The notes: generated from the letters alone by a model not told the origin. A stretch of DNA of 64,000 nt from Kordia sp. (GCF_022447245.1 NZ_JAKVBC010000001.1:1-64000), one strand, 5' to 3'; numbered from the stretch's first letter, positions 16,849-27,287 are shown. Numbers and translations: made by a program.

Positions 16849-19686
16849 ATGAGACAAAAATTTACACTTACGATTCTCCTATTCTTTACCTTTATTATAG
16901 GATTTGCACAAAACGGTTCTATCGTTGGAAAAGTGCAAGATAAAGAAGTTAATAATGAACCATTACCTTTTGCTAATATAACAATTAAAGGTACTACAAA
17001 AGGAACCACTTCTGATTTTGACGGTTTATACCAATTAAACGATGTAGCTCCTGGTACTTATACATTAATATTTAGTTTTGTTGGATACAAGACACAAGAA
17101 GTTGCTAATGTTATTGTAAATCCTGGAAAGATTACAAACGTAGATGTAATTTTATCTGTTAATGCTGCTGCATTAGACGCTATTGTCATTACAGCGACAA
17201 CTCGAAAAGTTTCAGAAGCTGCTACCTTATTAGAGCAAAAGAAATCTAAAGATATCAAGCAAATTATCGGAGCAGAGGAATTGGCTAGAAAAGGTGTAAG
17301 CGATGCTGCTGGTGCCGTAACTAAAATCTCTGGTGTATCAAAACAAGAAGGATCTAGCAACGTGTATGTACGTGGTTTGGGTGACCGTTACTTAAACACT
17401 ACTTTTAATGGATTGCCATTACCATCAAACGATATTAACAAAAAGAATATTGAATTAAGCTTATTTGCTTCTGATGTTATTGAAAATGTAGCTATCAGCA
17501 AAGCGTATTCTGGACAACAATACGGTGATTTTGCTGCTGGTAATGTAAACATCAACTCAAAAGATTACAAAGGAAAAGGATACGTAGAAGCTTTTGCTGG
17601 ATCGAGTGTAAACACAAACGCTATTGGAGAAAACTTTGTAAAAAGTGAAGGTTCTGGTTTCTTTGGAGATTATGCAAGACACAATCAAAACCCTTTTGCC
17701 GTGATTTTATCTCATGGAGTTGACCCAGAAGAGGTAAGCGCACCTATCAATGTTACTTTTGGTGTTTCAGGGGGAAAATCATGGGATTTTGAAAATGATT
17801 CTCGTTTAAGTGTTTTCGGAACAGTTTCTTTTGATAATAGTTACGAATACAGAAGAGGAGAAGCAACAGACTTTACAACAGTTGAGAAGAAAGCTTTCCA
17901 AGATGCAGAAGAGTTTGAATACAGTACCACTACTACTGCTATGGGAACTTTGAATTATAAAATCAATGATAAAAACAAGTTAAAATTCAACTCTTTATTT
18001 ATCAACAGTTCTTCTAATGAAGTTGGATACTTTGGTATTGATGGAAAAGGTAGAAACAGAGATGCTATTTTAAATACAGATGAAGGTTTTTATCAAATGA
18101 ACGCACAGTTTGATCAAAATCAAGTTTTTGTAAACCAATTAATTGGTAATCATAAATCAGGAAAGTTTGAATTGGATTGGGCAACAGGATACAACGTGGT
18201 ATATGCAAAGCAACCAGATCGTAAGCGTATTAGTATTGAAAATTATCAGTTTGCTTTGGATAATGATCCAACAACAAATCCGACATTCTTTAGCAACGTA
18301 GATTATGATAACCAACGTTACTTCCAAGATATTGATGATACAGAATTTAATGGACGTGTAAATACTAAGTATGAAGCTAACGAAAACTTTACCTTAAACT
18401 TTGGTTTCAACGCAAGAAGCAAAGAGCGTAACTTTGAAAACATCCGTTACGGATATGATATCGTAGATTCAGATTTTCAGATTACTGATGTAAACAATTT
18501 AAATAATGTATTTACTCCTGGAAACTTAAACTTAACTTCTGGAGGAATTTACGAAATCAAAGTTATCAATGCATTCCCTGGATTAAGCAATACCAACAGA
18601 CCTGGATTGGCTGAAAACACATACACAGGAAATTTAGACATCTTTGCAGGATATGCTGACGCAGAAATTAAAACTGGTAAATGGTTAATCGTTCCTGGTG
18701 TTCGTGTTGAATCATTTGATCAAAGTATTGCTTATGATGTAATCAACTTAGGAAACAATGGTAACTCTAGCAGAAGTGCTAATGAAAACTTCATCTTACC
18801 AAGTTTAAATATTAAATACGCATTAACTGAAGAACAAAATCTTCGTTTCTCTGCAAGTAGAACGGTTTCATTACCTGAATTTAAAGAAACTGCACCATTC
18901 GTATACATCGATGTAACAAATAGAATTGGTGGTAACCCTGACTTATTAGGAGCTAATGATGCAAGCTTTGTAAACGTAAGTGATAAATCATACTCAAACG
19001 TATTAAACTTCGATGTAAAATATGAGTGGTTCTTTGGAAAAGGTGAAATCTTCTCTGTATCTGCATTCGCAAAACAAATCTCAGATCCTGTAAACCGAGT
19101 AGTTGCTTTTGATGCTACAGGAACACAACGTTACTTTAGAACTGGTGAACAGGCAGATGTATATGGAGTTGAAATTGAAGTTAGAAAGAACTTATTGGAA
19201 AACGAAGATGAAGAAACATTGCTTTCAGCAGGATTGAATACAACATTCATGCATACAGAACAAGATTTATATGATGTCATTCAAGGAACTTACAGTGTAA
19301 ACTTTAGAAATGACAGTGAGCAATTACAAGGAGCATCTCCATTCATTATCAATGCAGATGTAAGCTACTCACCAACATTTGGAAGCTACAAGCCAACTGG
19401 TAACTTAGTATTCTCATACTTCGCAGATAGAATTGATGCTTTAGGTTCTGGACAATTAGGGAATATTGTAGAGAAATCAGTACCGACTTTAGATTTCATC
19501 TTAAGAAATAAAATCACAGACAAGTTCGAAGTGAACTTTAGCCTAAGAAACATATTAAATCCTGACATCAAATACGTTCGTGAAACTAGCGGAGGAGACG
19601 TACTAGTAACATCTACAAATGGTAAAGGAGTCTCTGGATTTGATAGAGGTAGAAATATCGGATTACAATTAAAATACAAATTTTAA
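16849..19686 (+). CDS. TonB-dependent outer-membrane receptor, 945 aa
   Basis: A signal peptide (about 1-21, ending GFAQ) precedes a carboxypeptidase-regulatory-like domain (about 24-110), a plug domain (about 125-235, VYVRGLGDRY) and a long beta barrel ending with the aromatic KYKF typical of outer-membrane proteins. The transported substrate is unknown. The gene lies divergent to the PhoB/PhoR-like pair, and a lipoprotein gene follows 43 bp later, so receptor and lipoprotein probably form an operon, possibly phosphate-linked. Receptors of this length with a beta-helix lipoprotein partner recur in flavobacteria. Confidence 0.85.
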   Translation: MRQKFTLTILLFFTFIIGFAQNGSIVGKVQDKEVNNEPLPFANITIKGTTKGTTSDFDGLYQLNDVAPGTYTLIFSFVGYKTQEVANVIVNPGKITNVDVILSVNAAALDAIVITATTRKVSEAATLLEQKKSKDIKQIIGAEELARKGVSDAAGAVTKISGVSKQEGSSNVYVRGLGDRYLNTTFNGLPLPSNDINKKNIELSLFASDVIENVAISKAYSGQQYGDFAAGNVNINSKDYKGKGYVEAFAGSSVNTNAIGENFVKSEGSGFFGDYARHNQNPFAVILSHGVDPEEVSAPINVTFGVSGGKSWDFENDSRLSVFGTVSFDNSYEYRRGEATDFTTVEKKAFQDAEEFEYSTTTTAMGTLNYKINDKNKLKFNSLFINSSSNEVGYFGIDGKGRNRDAILNTDEGFYQMNAQFDQNQVFVNQLIGNHKSGKFELDWATGYNVVYAKQPDRKRISIENYQFALDNDPTTNPTFFSNVDYDNQRYFQDIDDTEFNGRVNTKYEANENFTLNFGFNARSKERNFENIRYGYDIVDSDFQITDVNNLNNVFTPGNLNLTSGGIYEIKVINAFPGLSNTNRPGLAENTYTGNLDIFAGYADAEIKTGKWLIVPGVRVESFDQSIAYDVINLGNNGNSSRSANENFILPSLNIKYALTEEQNLRFSASRTVSLPEFKETAPFVYIDVTNRIGGNPDLLGANDASFVNVSDKSYSNVLNFDVKYEWFFGKGEIFSVSAFAKQISDPVNRVVAFDATGTQRYFRTGEQADVYGVEIEVRKNLLENEDEETLLSAGLNTTFMHTEQDLYDVIQGTYSVNFRNDSEQLQGASPFIINADVSYSPTFGSYKPTGNLVFSYFADRIDALGSGQLGNIVEKSVPTLDFILRNKITDKFEVNFSLRNILNPDIKYVRETSGGDVLVTSTNGKGVSGFDRGRNIGLQLKYKF

Positions 19687-19729
19687 CAAACACAACAATT
19701 AAGAAATTACAATTAAAACAAAAAACACA

Positions 19730-20929
19730 ATGAAAAATCGCATACTACTTGGATTTGCACTTTTAGCAGCTTTAGCTTTAACTTCATGTGCATCAGATGA
19801 CACTGCAGATATCAATATTACAGATAACAGTGTAACGAACAACACAACAACTGGAGGAGGAAATACTGGAGGACAAACAATCTTCTTATCAGGAACATAT
19901 ACTACTGACTTAACACTTGACGCAAATAACACATATAAAATCAATGGTTCTTTAATCATGGCTGCAGGAACAACATTAACGATTCCTCCATGTATGACAA
20001 TTGAAGCTTTAGCTGGTGGAGCTGATGTTTATATTGCTATCTCTGTAGGTGCTCAAATTGACGCTCAAGGAACTGCTGATTGCCCAATTGTATTTACATC
20101 TGATGCTGCTGCACCTGCTGCTGGTGACTGGGGTGGATTAATTATTTTAGGAAGTGCGCCTATTAACTCTGTATCTGGAAACGCAACAGCAACTTCTGAA
20201 ATTGCAAGTTTACCTTATGGAGGAACAGTAACTAATGATAACTCTGGTACATTACGTTATGTACGTGTACAATATTCAGGAGGATCTGCTGATGGACAGT
20301 CTGAAAACAATGGTGTTTCTTTCTACGGTGTAGGAAATCAAACTACTGTTGAGTATGTACAAGTATTTGAAGGAAAAGATGATGGATTTGAATTCTTTGG
20401 AGGAACGGTAAACGCTGATTATATTTCTGTTGTAAATTCACAAGATGATTCTATCGACTGGACTGAAGGATATACTGGAACTATCACAAATGCATATGTA
20501 AAGCATGGAGCTGATCACGATAAAGGAATCGAAGCTGATGGTTTCAACACTGATATCGGAAACAACTCTAGCCCAATCTTTTTCTCTGCTCCTAATGTAA
20601 CTAACTTAACTATTATTGGATTAGGTTCTGCTAACAGTAGTGAAGCTATCCGTTTAAGAGCTGGAACAAGAGCGATCTTTAACAATGTATTATTAGAAGG
20701 ATACAATGAAGGTTTTGATTTAGATGGAAATGATACTGATAGCCCAACTGGAGCTGGAGTAACGAGTGGAGAAACACAAGTAACTGATATTACATTTACT
20801 GACATCACTACAAAAGTTAAAAATGATACTGGAGTTATGTTTACAGAAGCTGATTTAATCGCTGGTGACGGAAACGGAACTGGAACTGACTATGCAACTT
20901 GGGGAGCTGGTTGGACTGTAGGAAACTAA
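19730..20929 (+). CDS. secreted beta-helix-like lipoprotein, 399 aa
   Basis: A lipoprotein signal peptide ends at C20 (LALTSC). A Thr/Asn/Gly-rich linker (about 28-50) leads to a repetitive domain with many short beta-strand and GN/GG turns (YVRVQYSGG, EYVQVFEGKDDGFEFFGG, NADYISVVNSQDDSIDW), suggesting a right-handed parallel beta-helix. Similar flavobacterial proteins are only called hypothetical or multidrug-transporter-like by automatic annotation. It is predicted to be a surface or outer-membrane lipoprotein working with the TonB receptor just upstream. A strong terminator follows it, so the pair is a unit. Confidence 0.7.
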   Translation: MKNRILLGFALLAALALTSCASDDTADINITDNSVTNNTTTGGGNTGGQTIFLSGTYTTDLTLDANNTYKINGSLIMAAGTTLTIPPCMTIEALAGGADVYIAISVGAQIDAQGTADCPIVFTSDAAAPAAGDWGGLIILGSAPINSVSGNATATSEIASLPYGGTVTNDNSGTLRYVRVQYSGGSADGQSENNGVSFYGVGNQTTVEYVQVFEGKDDGFEFFGGTVNADYISVVNSQDDSIDWTEGYTGTITNAYVKHGADHDKGIEADGFNTDIGNNSSPIFFSAPNVTNLTIIGLGSANSSEAIRLRAGTRAIFNNVLLEGYNEGFDLDGNDTDSPTGAGVTSGETQVTDITFTDITTKVKNDTGVMFTEADLIAGDGNGTGTDYATWGAGWTVGN

Positions 20930-20949
20930 ACTTAAAAAAACATATCTGT

Positions 20950-20982
20950 AAAAAAACACTTTCATTTGAAAGTGTTTTTTTG
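20950..20982 (+). terminator. intrinsic terminator after the receptor-lipoprotein pair
   Basis: CACTTTCA and TGAAAGTG arms with a TT loop, flanked by an A-run and followed by seven T residues. Confidence 0.85.
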
Positions 20983-21068
20983 TTTTATACCTATTAATAC
21001 TTTTGTTATCAAATGGTTAAAACAACCTACAAATACGTAAGTCTAGTGTTTCAATTCGGCTACTTTTG

Positions 21069-21076
21069 TATATTTG
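21069..21076 (+). promoter_or_regulatory. -7 promoter box (TATATTTG) of the T9SS cargo gene
   Basis: TATATTTG matches TAnnTTTG and lies 32 bp before the ATG at 21109. Confidence 0.5.
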
Positions 21077-21108
21077 TGCTATAATTACAAATAGTTAAAA
21101 TTTATCGT

Positions 21109-22926
21109 ATGAACAAAAATTACTTTTTATTAGTTGCATTATTGATCTCTTCTTTGTCATTTGGACAAGTATTGGAAGAGAATTTCGATTATGGAATGAC
21201 GAATGGAGACTTGACTGCAGCTAGTGGAGGTGCATGGGCTCAGCACTCAGGTACTTCAGATCCAGTACAGTATGTGGCAACGCCAAGTTTGACAATGACA
21301 GGATATCCTTCATCAGGAATCGGTGGACATGTATCAGTTTCTGGAACTTCTCAAGATGTGAACAGATCTTTTTCAGGAATTTCATCTGGGACAGTATATG
21401 GAAGTGCACTAGTAAACTTAAGTGCTGTAGGTAGCGGGAACTATTTTATGCACTTTAATATTGCTGGTGGTTTTACTACAAGAATTGGAGCAAGAGATGA
21501 TGGAAGTGGTGGTGTACAATTCGGTGTTGGAACTAGTAGTTCTACCTTAACATACGGAACAACATCGTACGCTTTAAATACTACATACCTTTTAGTATTT
21601 TCTTATGAGGTTTCTTCAGGAGTGTCTAACTTACACGTTTTATCTGCAGTAACTGCTACTGAACCTGCAATGCCAGAAGCTACAAATACTGGTACTACTG
21701 GAAGAACCATAAGTGCTATCGCTATTCGTCAATCTAACAATATTCCAACGTTCCTTATCGATGGTATTCGTGTTGCTGAGAGCTGGACAGAAATTATGAA
21801 CAACTCTTCAATACCTTCTGTAAGTATTGTAACGCCAGGTGACGGCGCTACTTTTGATCCAGGTACTTCTAGTGTTGATGTTTCTTTTACAGTACAAAAC
21901 TTAGACTTAATGGTAGCCGGAAATCAAGTAAATATTACAGTAAACAGTGATCCAACGGATACAGATGTTTCAAGTCCTTACGCAGTTCCTACTATGAACG
22001 GAGGAATGTACAGCGTTACTGTTGAGTTACTGGAAAATAATATAGTTATTGATACAAAGATGGTATCTTTCTCTGTTGCAAGTATCACACAAGTAAGTAG
22101 CATAACAGAGTTGCGAAATGGAAATTTAGGAGATTACTATGAGTTAGATGCGGAAGCTATCATCTCTTACATCGTAACAGAAAATACAAGAAACCAAAAA
22201 TACATCCAAGATAGTGGTGCTGGAATCTTAATTGATGATACTGCTGGAACACTTAGCACTACTTTAGCAGCAGGAGACGGAATCTTCGGATTACAAGGAC
22301 AATTATCTCAATTTAGTGGAGTACTTCAGTTTGTACCTATTTCAAACTTACCTGGAGCTTCTTCTAGTGGAAATTCAATTACACCTTTATTTGTAACTGC
22401 TAACGAATTAGCTACAAATGGAGAAGCATACGAAAGTAGATTAATTAGAGTATTAAACGTAGAGTTCTCAGATATGGGGAATTTTGCGGATAATACAAAC
22501 TACACAGTAACTACTGCTGGTGGTTCAGACACAACTGTTTGTAGAGCATCTTTTGGTGATGAAGACTTAATAGGAACTGCAATCCCTGCTGTACCAGTTG
22601 ATATTATTGGTTTAGGTGGTGAGTTCAACGGATCATACCAAGTTTTGCCAAGATTTTCTAGTGATATTGATACTACATTAAGCACTGAAGAATTTGGAAC
22701 AACTGAATTCAACATGTATCCAAACCCTGCTACTGGAAATATAGTAACTATTGCTTCTGCTTCAAACAATACAAAAGATGTTCAAGTATATAGCATTCTT
22801 GGAAAGCAAGTAATCAACACCACAATTACAAATACATTAAACATTGCTGATTTACAATCAGGAGTATATGTAGTTAAAATTACAGATAACGGTAAATCTG
22901 CTACTAAGAAATTAGTGATCAAGTAA
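21109..22926 (+). CDS. secreted multidomain protein with type IX secretion C-terminal domain
   Basis: 605 residues. A signal peptide (about 1-20, ending SFGQ) is followed by a Gly/Ser-rich N-terminal region (about 21-235), an Ig-like segment (about 240-325) and an OB-fold-like domain resembling DUF5689 (about 330-525). The C-terminus is a T9SS type A sorting domain (about 535-605) with FNMYPNPATG and a final SGVYVVKITD...KKLVIK. It should be exported by the PorSS and attached to or released from the surface. No catalytic motif was recognised. It has its own promoter and terminator. Confidence 0.8.
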   Translation: MNKNYFLLVALLISSLSFGQVLEENFDYGMTNGDLTAASGGAWAQHSGTSDPVQYVATPSLTMTGYPSSGIGGHVSVSGTSQDVNRSFSGISSGTVYGSALVNLSAVGSGNYFMHFNIAGGFTTRIGARDDGSGGVQFGVGTSSSTLTYGTTSYALNTTYLLVFSYEVSSGVSNLHVLSAVTATEPAMPEATNTGTTGRTISAIAIRQSNNIPTFLIDGIRVAESWTEIMNNSSIPSVSIVTPGDGATFDPGTSSVDVSFTVQNLDLMVAGNQVNITVNSDPTDTDVSSPYAVPTMNGGMYSVTVELLENNIVIDTKMVSFSVASITQVSSITELRNGNLGDYYELDAEAIISYIVTENTRNQKYIQDSGAGILIDDTAGTLSTTLAAGDGIFGLQGQLSQFSGVLQFVPISNLPGASSSGNSITPLFVTANELATNGEAYESRLIRVLNVEFSDMGNFADNTNYTVTTAGGSDTTVCRASFGDEDLIGTAIPAVPVDIIGLGGEFNGSYQVLPRFSSDIDTTLSTEEFGTTEFNMYPNPATGNIVTIASASNNTKDVQVYSILGKQVINTTITNTLNIADLQSGVYVVKITDNGKSATKKLVIK

Positions 22927-22946
22927 TTTTATCACACACAATATTC

Positions 22947-22980
22947 AAAAAGCATCTTGAGTTTTCAAGATGCTTTTTTT
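22947..22980 (+). terminator. intrinsic terminator after the T9SS cargo gene
   Basis: AGCATCTTGA and TCAAGATGCT arms around a short loop, with flanking A-run and following T-run. Confidence 0.85.
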
Positions 22981-23014
22981 TATTTTATACTTTTGCAGCA
23001 TAGTTTACATCAAA

Positions 23015-23992
23015 ATGAATTCCAACACTATTTTCAATATTAAAAATGAAGCTGATTTTGAAACCTGCGCATTTCAAACATTTCAGTATCAATTTGAAAA
23101 TAATCGTACTTATCGTTCGTTTTGTGACTTACTATATGTGCACCCAAGCGACATTACAAAAATTGAAGATATTCCGTTTCTTCCCATACAATTTTTCAAG
23201 TCACATGAAATTGTCTCTAATCAGCATCCTTTTCAAGAAACATTTACAAGCTCAGGCACTACAGGAAGTACACCAAGCAAACATCTTGTCACAGATATTT
23301 CCGTCTACGAAGAAAGTTACCGCAAAGGTTTTGAATACTTTTATGGAAACATTGAAAACTATGTCGTTTTAGCTTTATTACCAAACTATTTAGAACGAAA
23401 AGGCTCCTCTTTAGTCTATATGGCAAACGACCTAATACAACGGAGTAAACAGCCTGAAAGTGGATTTTATTTGCATGATATAAAAGCTCTCACTGAAAAA
23501 CTCGTGCAACTCGATCAACAAGGAAAAAAAGTATTGTTAATTGGTGTTTCTTTTGCGTTGTTAGATTTGATTGAAACAACACAATTTAACTTGAAACATA
23601 CCATTGTAATGGAAACTGGCGGTATGAAAGGTCTTAGAAAGGAAATGATTCGTACTGAACTACATCAACAACTCTGTGAAGGTTTTGGAGTCTCAGAAAT
23701 TCATTCCGAATATGGCATGACCGAATTACTTTCGCAAGGCTATTCTAAAGGAGACGGAATCTTTGATACACCGCCTTGGATGAAACTCTACACACGCGAT
23801 CCAGAAGATGCGTTAACCATTCAACCCAAAGGAAAATCAGGAGGAATTAATGTAATTGATTTGGCAAATATCAATTCCTGCGCTTTTATTGCTACACAAG
23901 ACTTAGGTAAAGTACATACTGATGAAACTTTTGAAATCCTCGGACGTTTTGATCATTCTGACATCAGAGGCTGTAATTTGATGGTATTTTAA
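23015..23992 (+). CDS. LuxE-like acyl-protein synthetase / acyl-activating enzyme
   Basis: A 325-residue protein of the LuxE/acyl-protein synthetase group of adenylate-forming enzymes. It carries the P-loop-like FTSSGTTGSTPSKH motif (about residues 82-95) and a later EYGMTELLSQGY segment equivalent to the ANL YGxTE motif. It probably activates a carboxylic acid as an acyl-AMP for transfer; the acid is unknown, and no luciferase or LuxC-like gene is present. The ATG at 23015 was chosen because the upstream ATG (22970) lies inside the preceding terminator. Confidence 0.75.
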   Translation: MNSNTIFNIKNEADFETCAFQTFQYQFENNRTYRSFCDLLYVHPSDITKIEDIPFLPIQFFKSHEIVSNQHPFQETFTSSGTTGSTPSKHLVTDISVYEESYRKGFEYFYGNIENYVVLALLPNYLERKGSSLVYMANDLIQRSKQPESGFYLHDIKALTEKLVQLDQQGKKVLLIGVSFALLDLIETTQFNLKHTIVMETGGMKGLRKEMIRTELHQQLCEGFGVSEIHSEYGMTELLSQGYSKGDGIFDTPPWMKLYTRDPEDALTIQPKGKSGGINVIDLANINSCAFIATQDLGKVHTDETFEILGRFDHSDIRGCNLMVF

Positions 23993-24083
23993 GCCCCAAA
24001 CAGCTCACTTTTACACATTCAGGTATTTCAAAAATATCATTATCTTAACAGTTACAACAACCTAACTGTTAACCACTAAAAAT

Positions 24084-25700
24084 ATGTCAAAAACATGTAT
24101 TGAAATTGCCAAGGTTTCTGCCCTCGAAGAAAAGAAACCTTCACACGCATTAGTGCTCAATACTGATTTAGTTATTATAAAATACGGAGAGGACATTTCC
24201 ATTCTCTATGGAAGATGTTTGCATCGCGGCGCATTAATGTCTGATGGTTTTATACAAGGCAACAATCTTATTTGTGGACTTCACGGTTGGGATTATCGCT
24301 ATGATACAGGAGTTAGCGAATACAATGACGAAGAAAAACTACACAAATTCACCACCTATATTGACAGTGATATCTTAGCTGTTGACGAAGCAGAAATTAA
24401 AGCTTTTCAAACAGAACATCCACAACCTTTTCAGCGAGATGAATACTTAGGAACGTATGCCGATACACATCCTGAAGCAACAGAACCTTATACTGGGTTT
24501 ATTAAAGAGTTGGCTAAAAACAGACTCAAAAATTACGGGCATCACGGACCATCTTCTTCTATGGGAGTTGATAGAAATACTTTGCCTAAATGGGAAGATA
24601 TTCAGTTTTTACCTGCACAACTTTCCAAACGTCCTTTATTAGATCATGAAGGAGTGAATACAGAAGTTACTATTGGTTCGAGAGCAAAAAAACCTTTGTA
24701 TTTAAACATGCCTGTTTTTGTGTCTGACATGAGTTTTGGCGCTTTATCTAGAGAAGCAAAAATTGCCTTATCAAAAGGAGCTGAATTAAGCGGAACTGGA
24801 ATTTGTTCTGGTGAAGGCGGAATGCTTCCAGAAGAACAAGCCAACAATTCACGCTACTTTTACGAACTGGCTTCTGGAAAATTTGGCTTTTCTTGGGATA
24901 AAGTCAAAAAAGCACAAGCTTTTCACTTTAAAGGCGGACAAGGAGCTAAAACAGGAACTGGTGGCCATTTACCAGGAAGCAAGGTTACCAAAGAAATTGC
25001 AGAAGTTCGTGGTTTAAAAGAAGGCGAAGCTGCCATATCACCAGCAGCATTTCCAGATTTATTTACCGTAAATGACTTTAAAGCTTTTGCAGAAGAAGTT
25101 CGCCAACAAACAGATGGAATCCCTATTGGTTTTAAAATTGCCGCGAGTAGAATTGAAGAAGATATCGATTTTGCGCTAGCAGTTGGTGTAGATTATATCA
25201 TTTTAGATGGCCGTGGTGGCGGAACTGGTTCTGCTCCAAATATTTTACGAAACAACATCAATGTGCCAACCATTCCTGCATTAGCAAGAGCCAGAAAACA
25301 TTTAGACAATGTTGGCGCAAAAGATGTAACTTTAGTGATTACAGGTGGATTGCGTGTTGCAGAAGATTTTGCCAAAGCCATGATGCTTGGCGCAGATGCA
25401 ATTGCCGTTTCGAATGCTGCTTTACAAGCTATAGGCTGCTTAGGTATGCGTGCTTGTGGAAGTAATAATTGCCCTGTTGGAATTGCCACTCAAAAAGAAA
25501 ACTTACGTGCACGACTTATTATTGATCAATCAGCAAAACAATTACACAACTTCTTTACTGCTTCCAACGATCTTTTAAAAGTTGTAGCACGATCTTGCGG
25601 ACATGACAATATTAAGAAGTTTAACTTTTCAGATTTAAGTACATTAAACATAGAAATGCACAGACTTACGGGCATACCATACGCTGGTGTAAACCCGTAA
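24084..25700 (+). CDS. Rieske domain fused to FMN-binding glutamate-synthase-type domain
   Basis: 538 residues. The N-terminal 100 residues are a Rieske [2Fe-2S] domain with C45-x-H47 (RCLHRG) and C64-x2-H67 (CGLHGW). From about 150 the protein is a glutamate-synthase central/FMN TIM-barrel domain (PVFVSDMSFGALSREAK, SGEGGMLPEE, KGGQGAKTGTGG, LDGRGGGTGSAP), with cysteines ACGSNNCPVG for an additional Fe-S cluster. There is no glutaminase domain, so it is not a full GltB. Related stand-alone proteins are FMN-binding glutamate-synthase-family oxidoreductases of unsettled substrate. The Rieske part suggests it takes electrons from a ferredoxin or reductase. Confidence 0.85.
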   Translation: MSKTCIEIAKVSALEEKKPSHALVLNTDLVIIKYGEDISILYGRCLHRGALMSDGFIQGNNLICGLHGWDYRYDTGVSEYNDEEKLHKFTTYIDSDILAVDEAEIKAFQTEHPQPFQRDEYLGTYADTHPEATEPYTGFIKELAKNRLKNYGHHGPSSSMGVDRNTLPKWEDIQFLPAQLSKRPLLDHEGVNTEVTIGSRAKKPLYLNMPVFVSDMSFGALSREAKIALSKGAELSGTGICSGEGGMLPEEQANNSRYFYELASGKFGFSWDKVKKAQAFHFKGGQGAKTGTGGHLPGSKVTKEIAEVRGLKEGEAAISPAAFPDLFTVNDFKAFAEEVRQQTDGIPIGFKIAASRIEEDIDFALAVGVDYIILDGRGGGTGSAPNILRNNINVPTIPALARARKHLDNVGAKDVTLVITGGLRVAEDFAKAMMLGADAIAVSNAALQAIGCLGMRACGSNNCPVGIATQKENLRARLIIDQSAKQLHNFFTASNDLLKVVARSCGHDNIKKFNFSDLSTLNIEMHRLTGIPYAGVNP

Positions 25701-25798
25701 AATAAAAATTTTAATAAGCTTGTTTGTAAGGTTTATCGCAACAATACGAACAAACTGTAAGTTTAACATCTTATTAGTTTATTATTTAATAAAATCAA

Positions 25799-25837
25799 AA
25801 CCCTGAATATAGATCCTACTACACTATATTCAGGGTT
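25799..25837. terminator. bidirectional terminator between convergent genes
   Basis: AACCCTGAATATAG and CTATATTCAGGGTT form a 14-bp perfect stem with an 11-base loop. A-rich sequence before and T-rich sequence after allow it to end both the Rieske fusion (plus) and tyrS (minus) transcripts. Confidence 0.8.
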
Positions 25838-25923
25838 ATTTATTTTTAATATCTAAGAGGTAAAGCCGACACTAACAATCTAAAAGCATCAGTGTGTCTA
25901 AAAGGTGAAGCCGAGTCTAAACC

Positions 25924-27222
25924 TTACTTCACAATCAACAAGAAATTTTTCTTCCTTCCGCGTTGAATGGTTATAAATTTATCATTGATTAAATCGTCTG
26001 TAGTGATTTTATAATCTTCCTTTACTTTCGTTTTATTCACTGCTACAGAATTCTCTTTTAAAGCTCTTCTTGCATCTCCATTAGAGTTTAAGAAATTTGT
26101 TTTAGCAGACAATGCAGCAATCATATCTAAACCTTCTTCAATATCAGCTCTATCGATTTCCGCTTGAGGCACACCTTCAAACACATCTAATAAAGTTTGC
26201 TCATCCAATTGCTTGAAATCTTCTGCAGTAGATTTCCCAAATAGAATTTGCGTTGCTTTAATAGCATTTTCTAAAGCTTCCTCCCCATGCACTAAAGTAG
26301 TTACTTCCTGCGCTAAACGCTTTTGTAAAACTCTTGCGTGTGGCGCTTCAGCATGCTCAGCAATCAAACCTTCTACTGTTTCTTTATCTAAAAATGTAAA
26401 GATTTTAATATACTTTTCTGCATCTACATCCGAAGCATTTAGCCAAAACTGGTAGAAACGGTATACCGAAGTTTTATCAGCATCTAACCATACATTTCCT
26501 CCAGCTGTTTTTCCAAATTTAGAACCATCAGCTTTAGTGATTAATGGACAAGTCATGGCGTATGCTTTTGAAGCTTCATCGTTCATTCTACGCACTAATT
26601 CTGTTCCTGTCGTAATATTTCCCCATTGGTCCGATCCTCCCATTTGTAACAAACAGTTGTGCGTTTTATGTAAATGGTAAAAATCGTATCCTTGAATCAA
26701 TTGGTAAGTAAACTCCGTAAACGACATTCCTGCTCCTTCGCTAGAAACACGTTTCTTTACAGAATCTTTTGCCATCATGTAATTTACGGTAATTCGCTTC
26801 CCTACATCACGTGCAAAATCGATAAATGAAAAATCTTTCATCCAATCGTAATTATTCACTAAAATTGGTGCATTATCAGTATTTGAATTAAAATCTAAAA
26901 AGCGAGATAACACACGTTTAATTCCAGCTACATTATGATTTAAAATATCTTCTGTTAACAAGTTACGCTCGTCCGACTTTCCTGAAGGATCTCCAATCAT
27001 ACCTGTTGCGCCTCCAACCAAAGCAATTGGCTTATGTCCAGACTTATACAAATGCATCAACAAGATAATAGGAACCAAACTTCCAATGTGTAATGAATCT
27101 GATGTTGGGTCAAATCCAATATACGCAGTCGTCATTTCTTTGTTCAATTGTTCTTCAGTTCCTGGCATAATATCGTGTATCATTCCTCTCCAACGTAATT
27201 CTTCTACTAAATTGCTATTCAT
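25924..27222 (-). CDS. tyrS: tyrosyl-tRNA synthetase
   Basis: A 432-residue class I synthetase that charges tRNA-Tyr. It shows the HIGH-type motif HIGSL (about 42-46), the tyrosine-specific GGSDQWGN, and a KMSKS equivalent in KFGKT. An S4 RNA-binding domain closes the protein (about 360-432). Length and motifs are those of the bacterial TyrS group with KFGKT. A -7 box lies 24 bp upstream of the ATG. The neighbouring epimerase gene diverges. Confidence 0.96.
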   Translation of the reverse strand: MNSNLVEELRWRGMIHDIMPGTEEQLNKEMTTAYIGFDPTSDSLHIGSLVPIILLMHLYKSGHKPIALVGGATGMIGDPSGKSDERNLLTEDILNHNVAGIKRVLSRFLDFNSNTDNAPILVNNYDWMKDFSFIDFARDVGKRITVNYMMAKDSVKKRVSSEGAGMSFTEFTYQLIQGYDFYHLHKTHNCLLQMGGSDQWGNITTGTELVRRMNDEASKAYAMTCPLITKADGSKFGKTAGGNVWLDADKTSVYRFYQFWLNASDVDAEKYIKIFTFLDKETVEGLIAEHAEAPHARVLQKRLAQEVTTLVHGEEALENAIKATQILFGKSTAEDFKQLDEQTLLDVFEGVPQAEIDRADIEEGLDMIAALSAKTNFLNSNGDARRALKENSVAVNKTKVKEDYKITTDDLINDKFITIQRGRKKNFLLIVK

Positions 27223-27245
27223 TGTATATTCTTTTTAAAGCTCCG

Positions 27246-27253
27246 CAAAGATA
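27246..27253 (-). promoter_or_regulatory. -7 promoter box (TATCTTTG) of tyrS
   Basis: TATCTTTG on the minus strand ends 23 bp before the tyrS ATG, giving a leader of about 18 nt. Confidence 0.55.
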
Positions 27254-27287
27254 TAAAAGTGAAAAGAAAAAAGTTTATTTTAGTGGC

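Noticed and set aside
25846-25920. Imperfect direct repeat around AAAGCCGACACT and GAAGCCGAGTCT
   Set aside because: Only two degenerate copies, unequal spacing and no palindromes; not a CRISPR or a clear repeat element.
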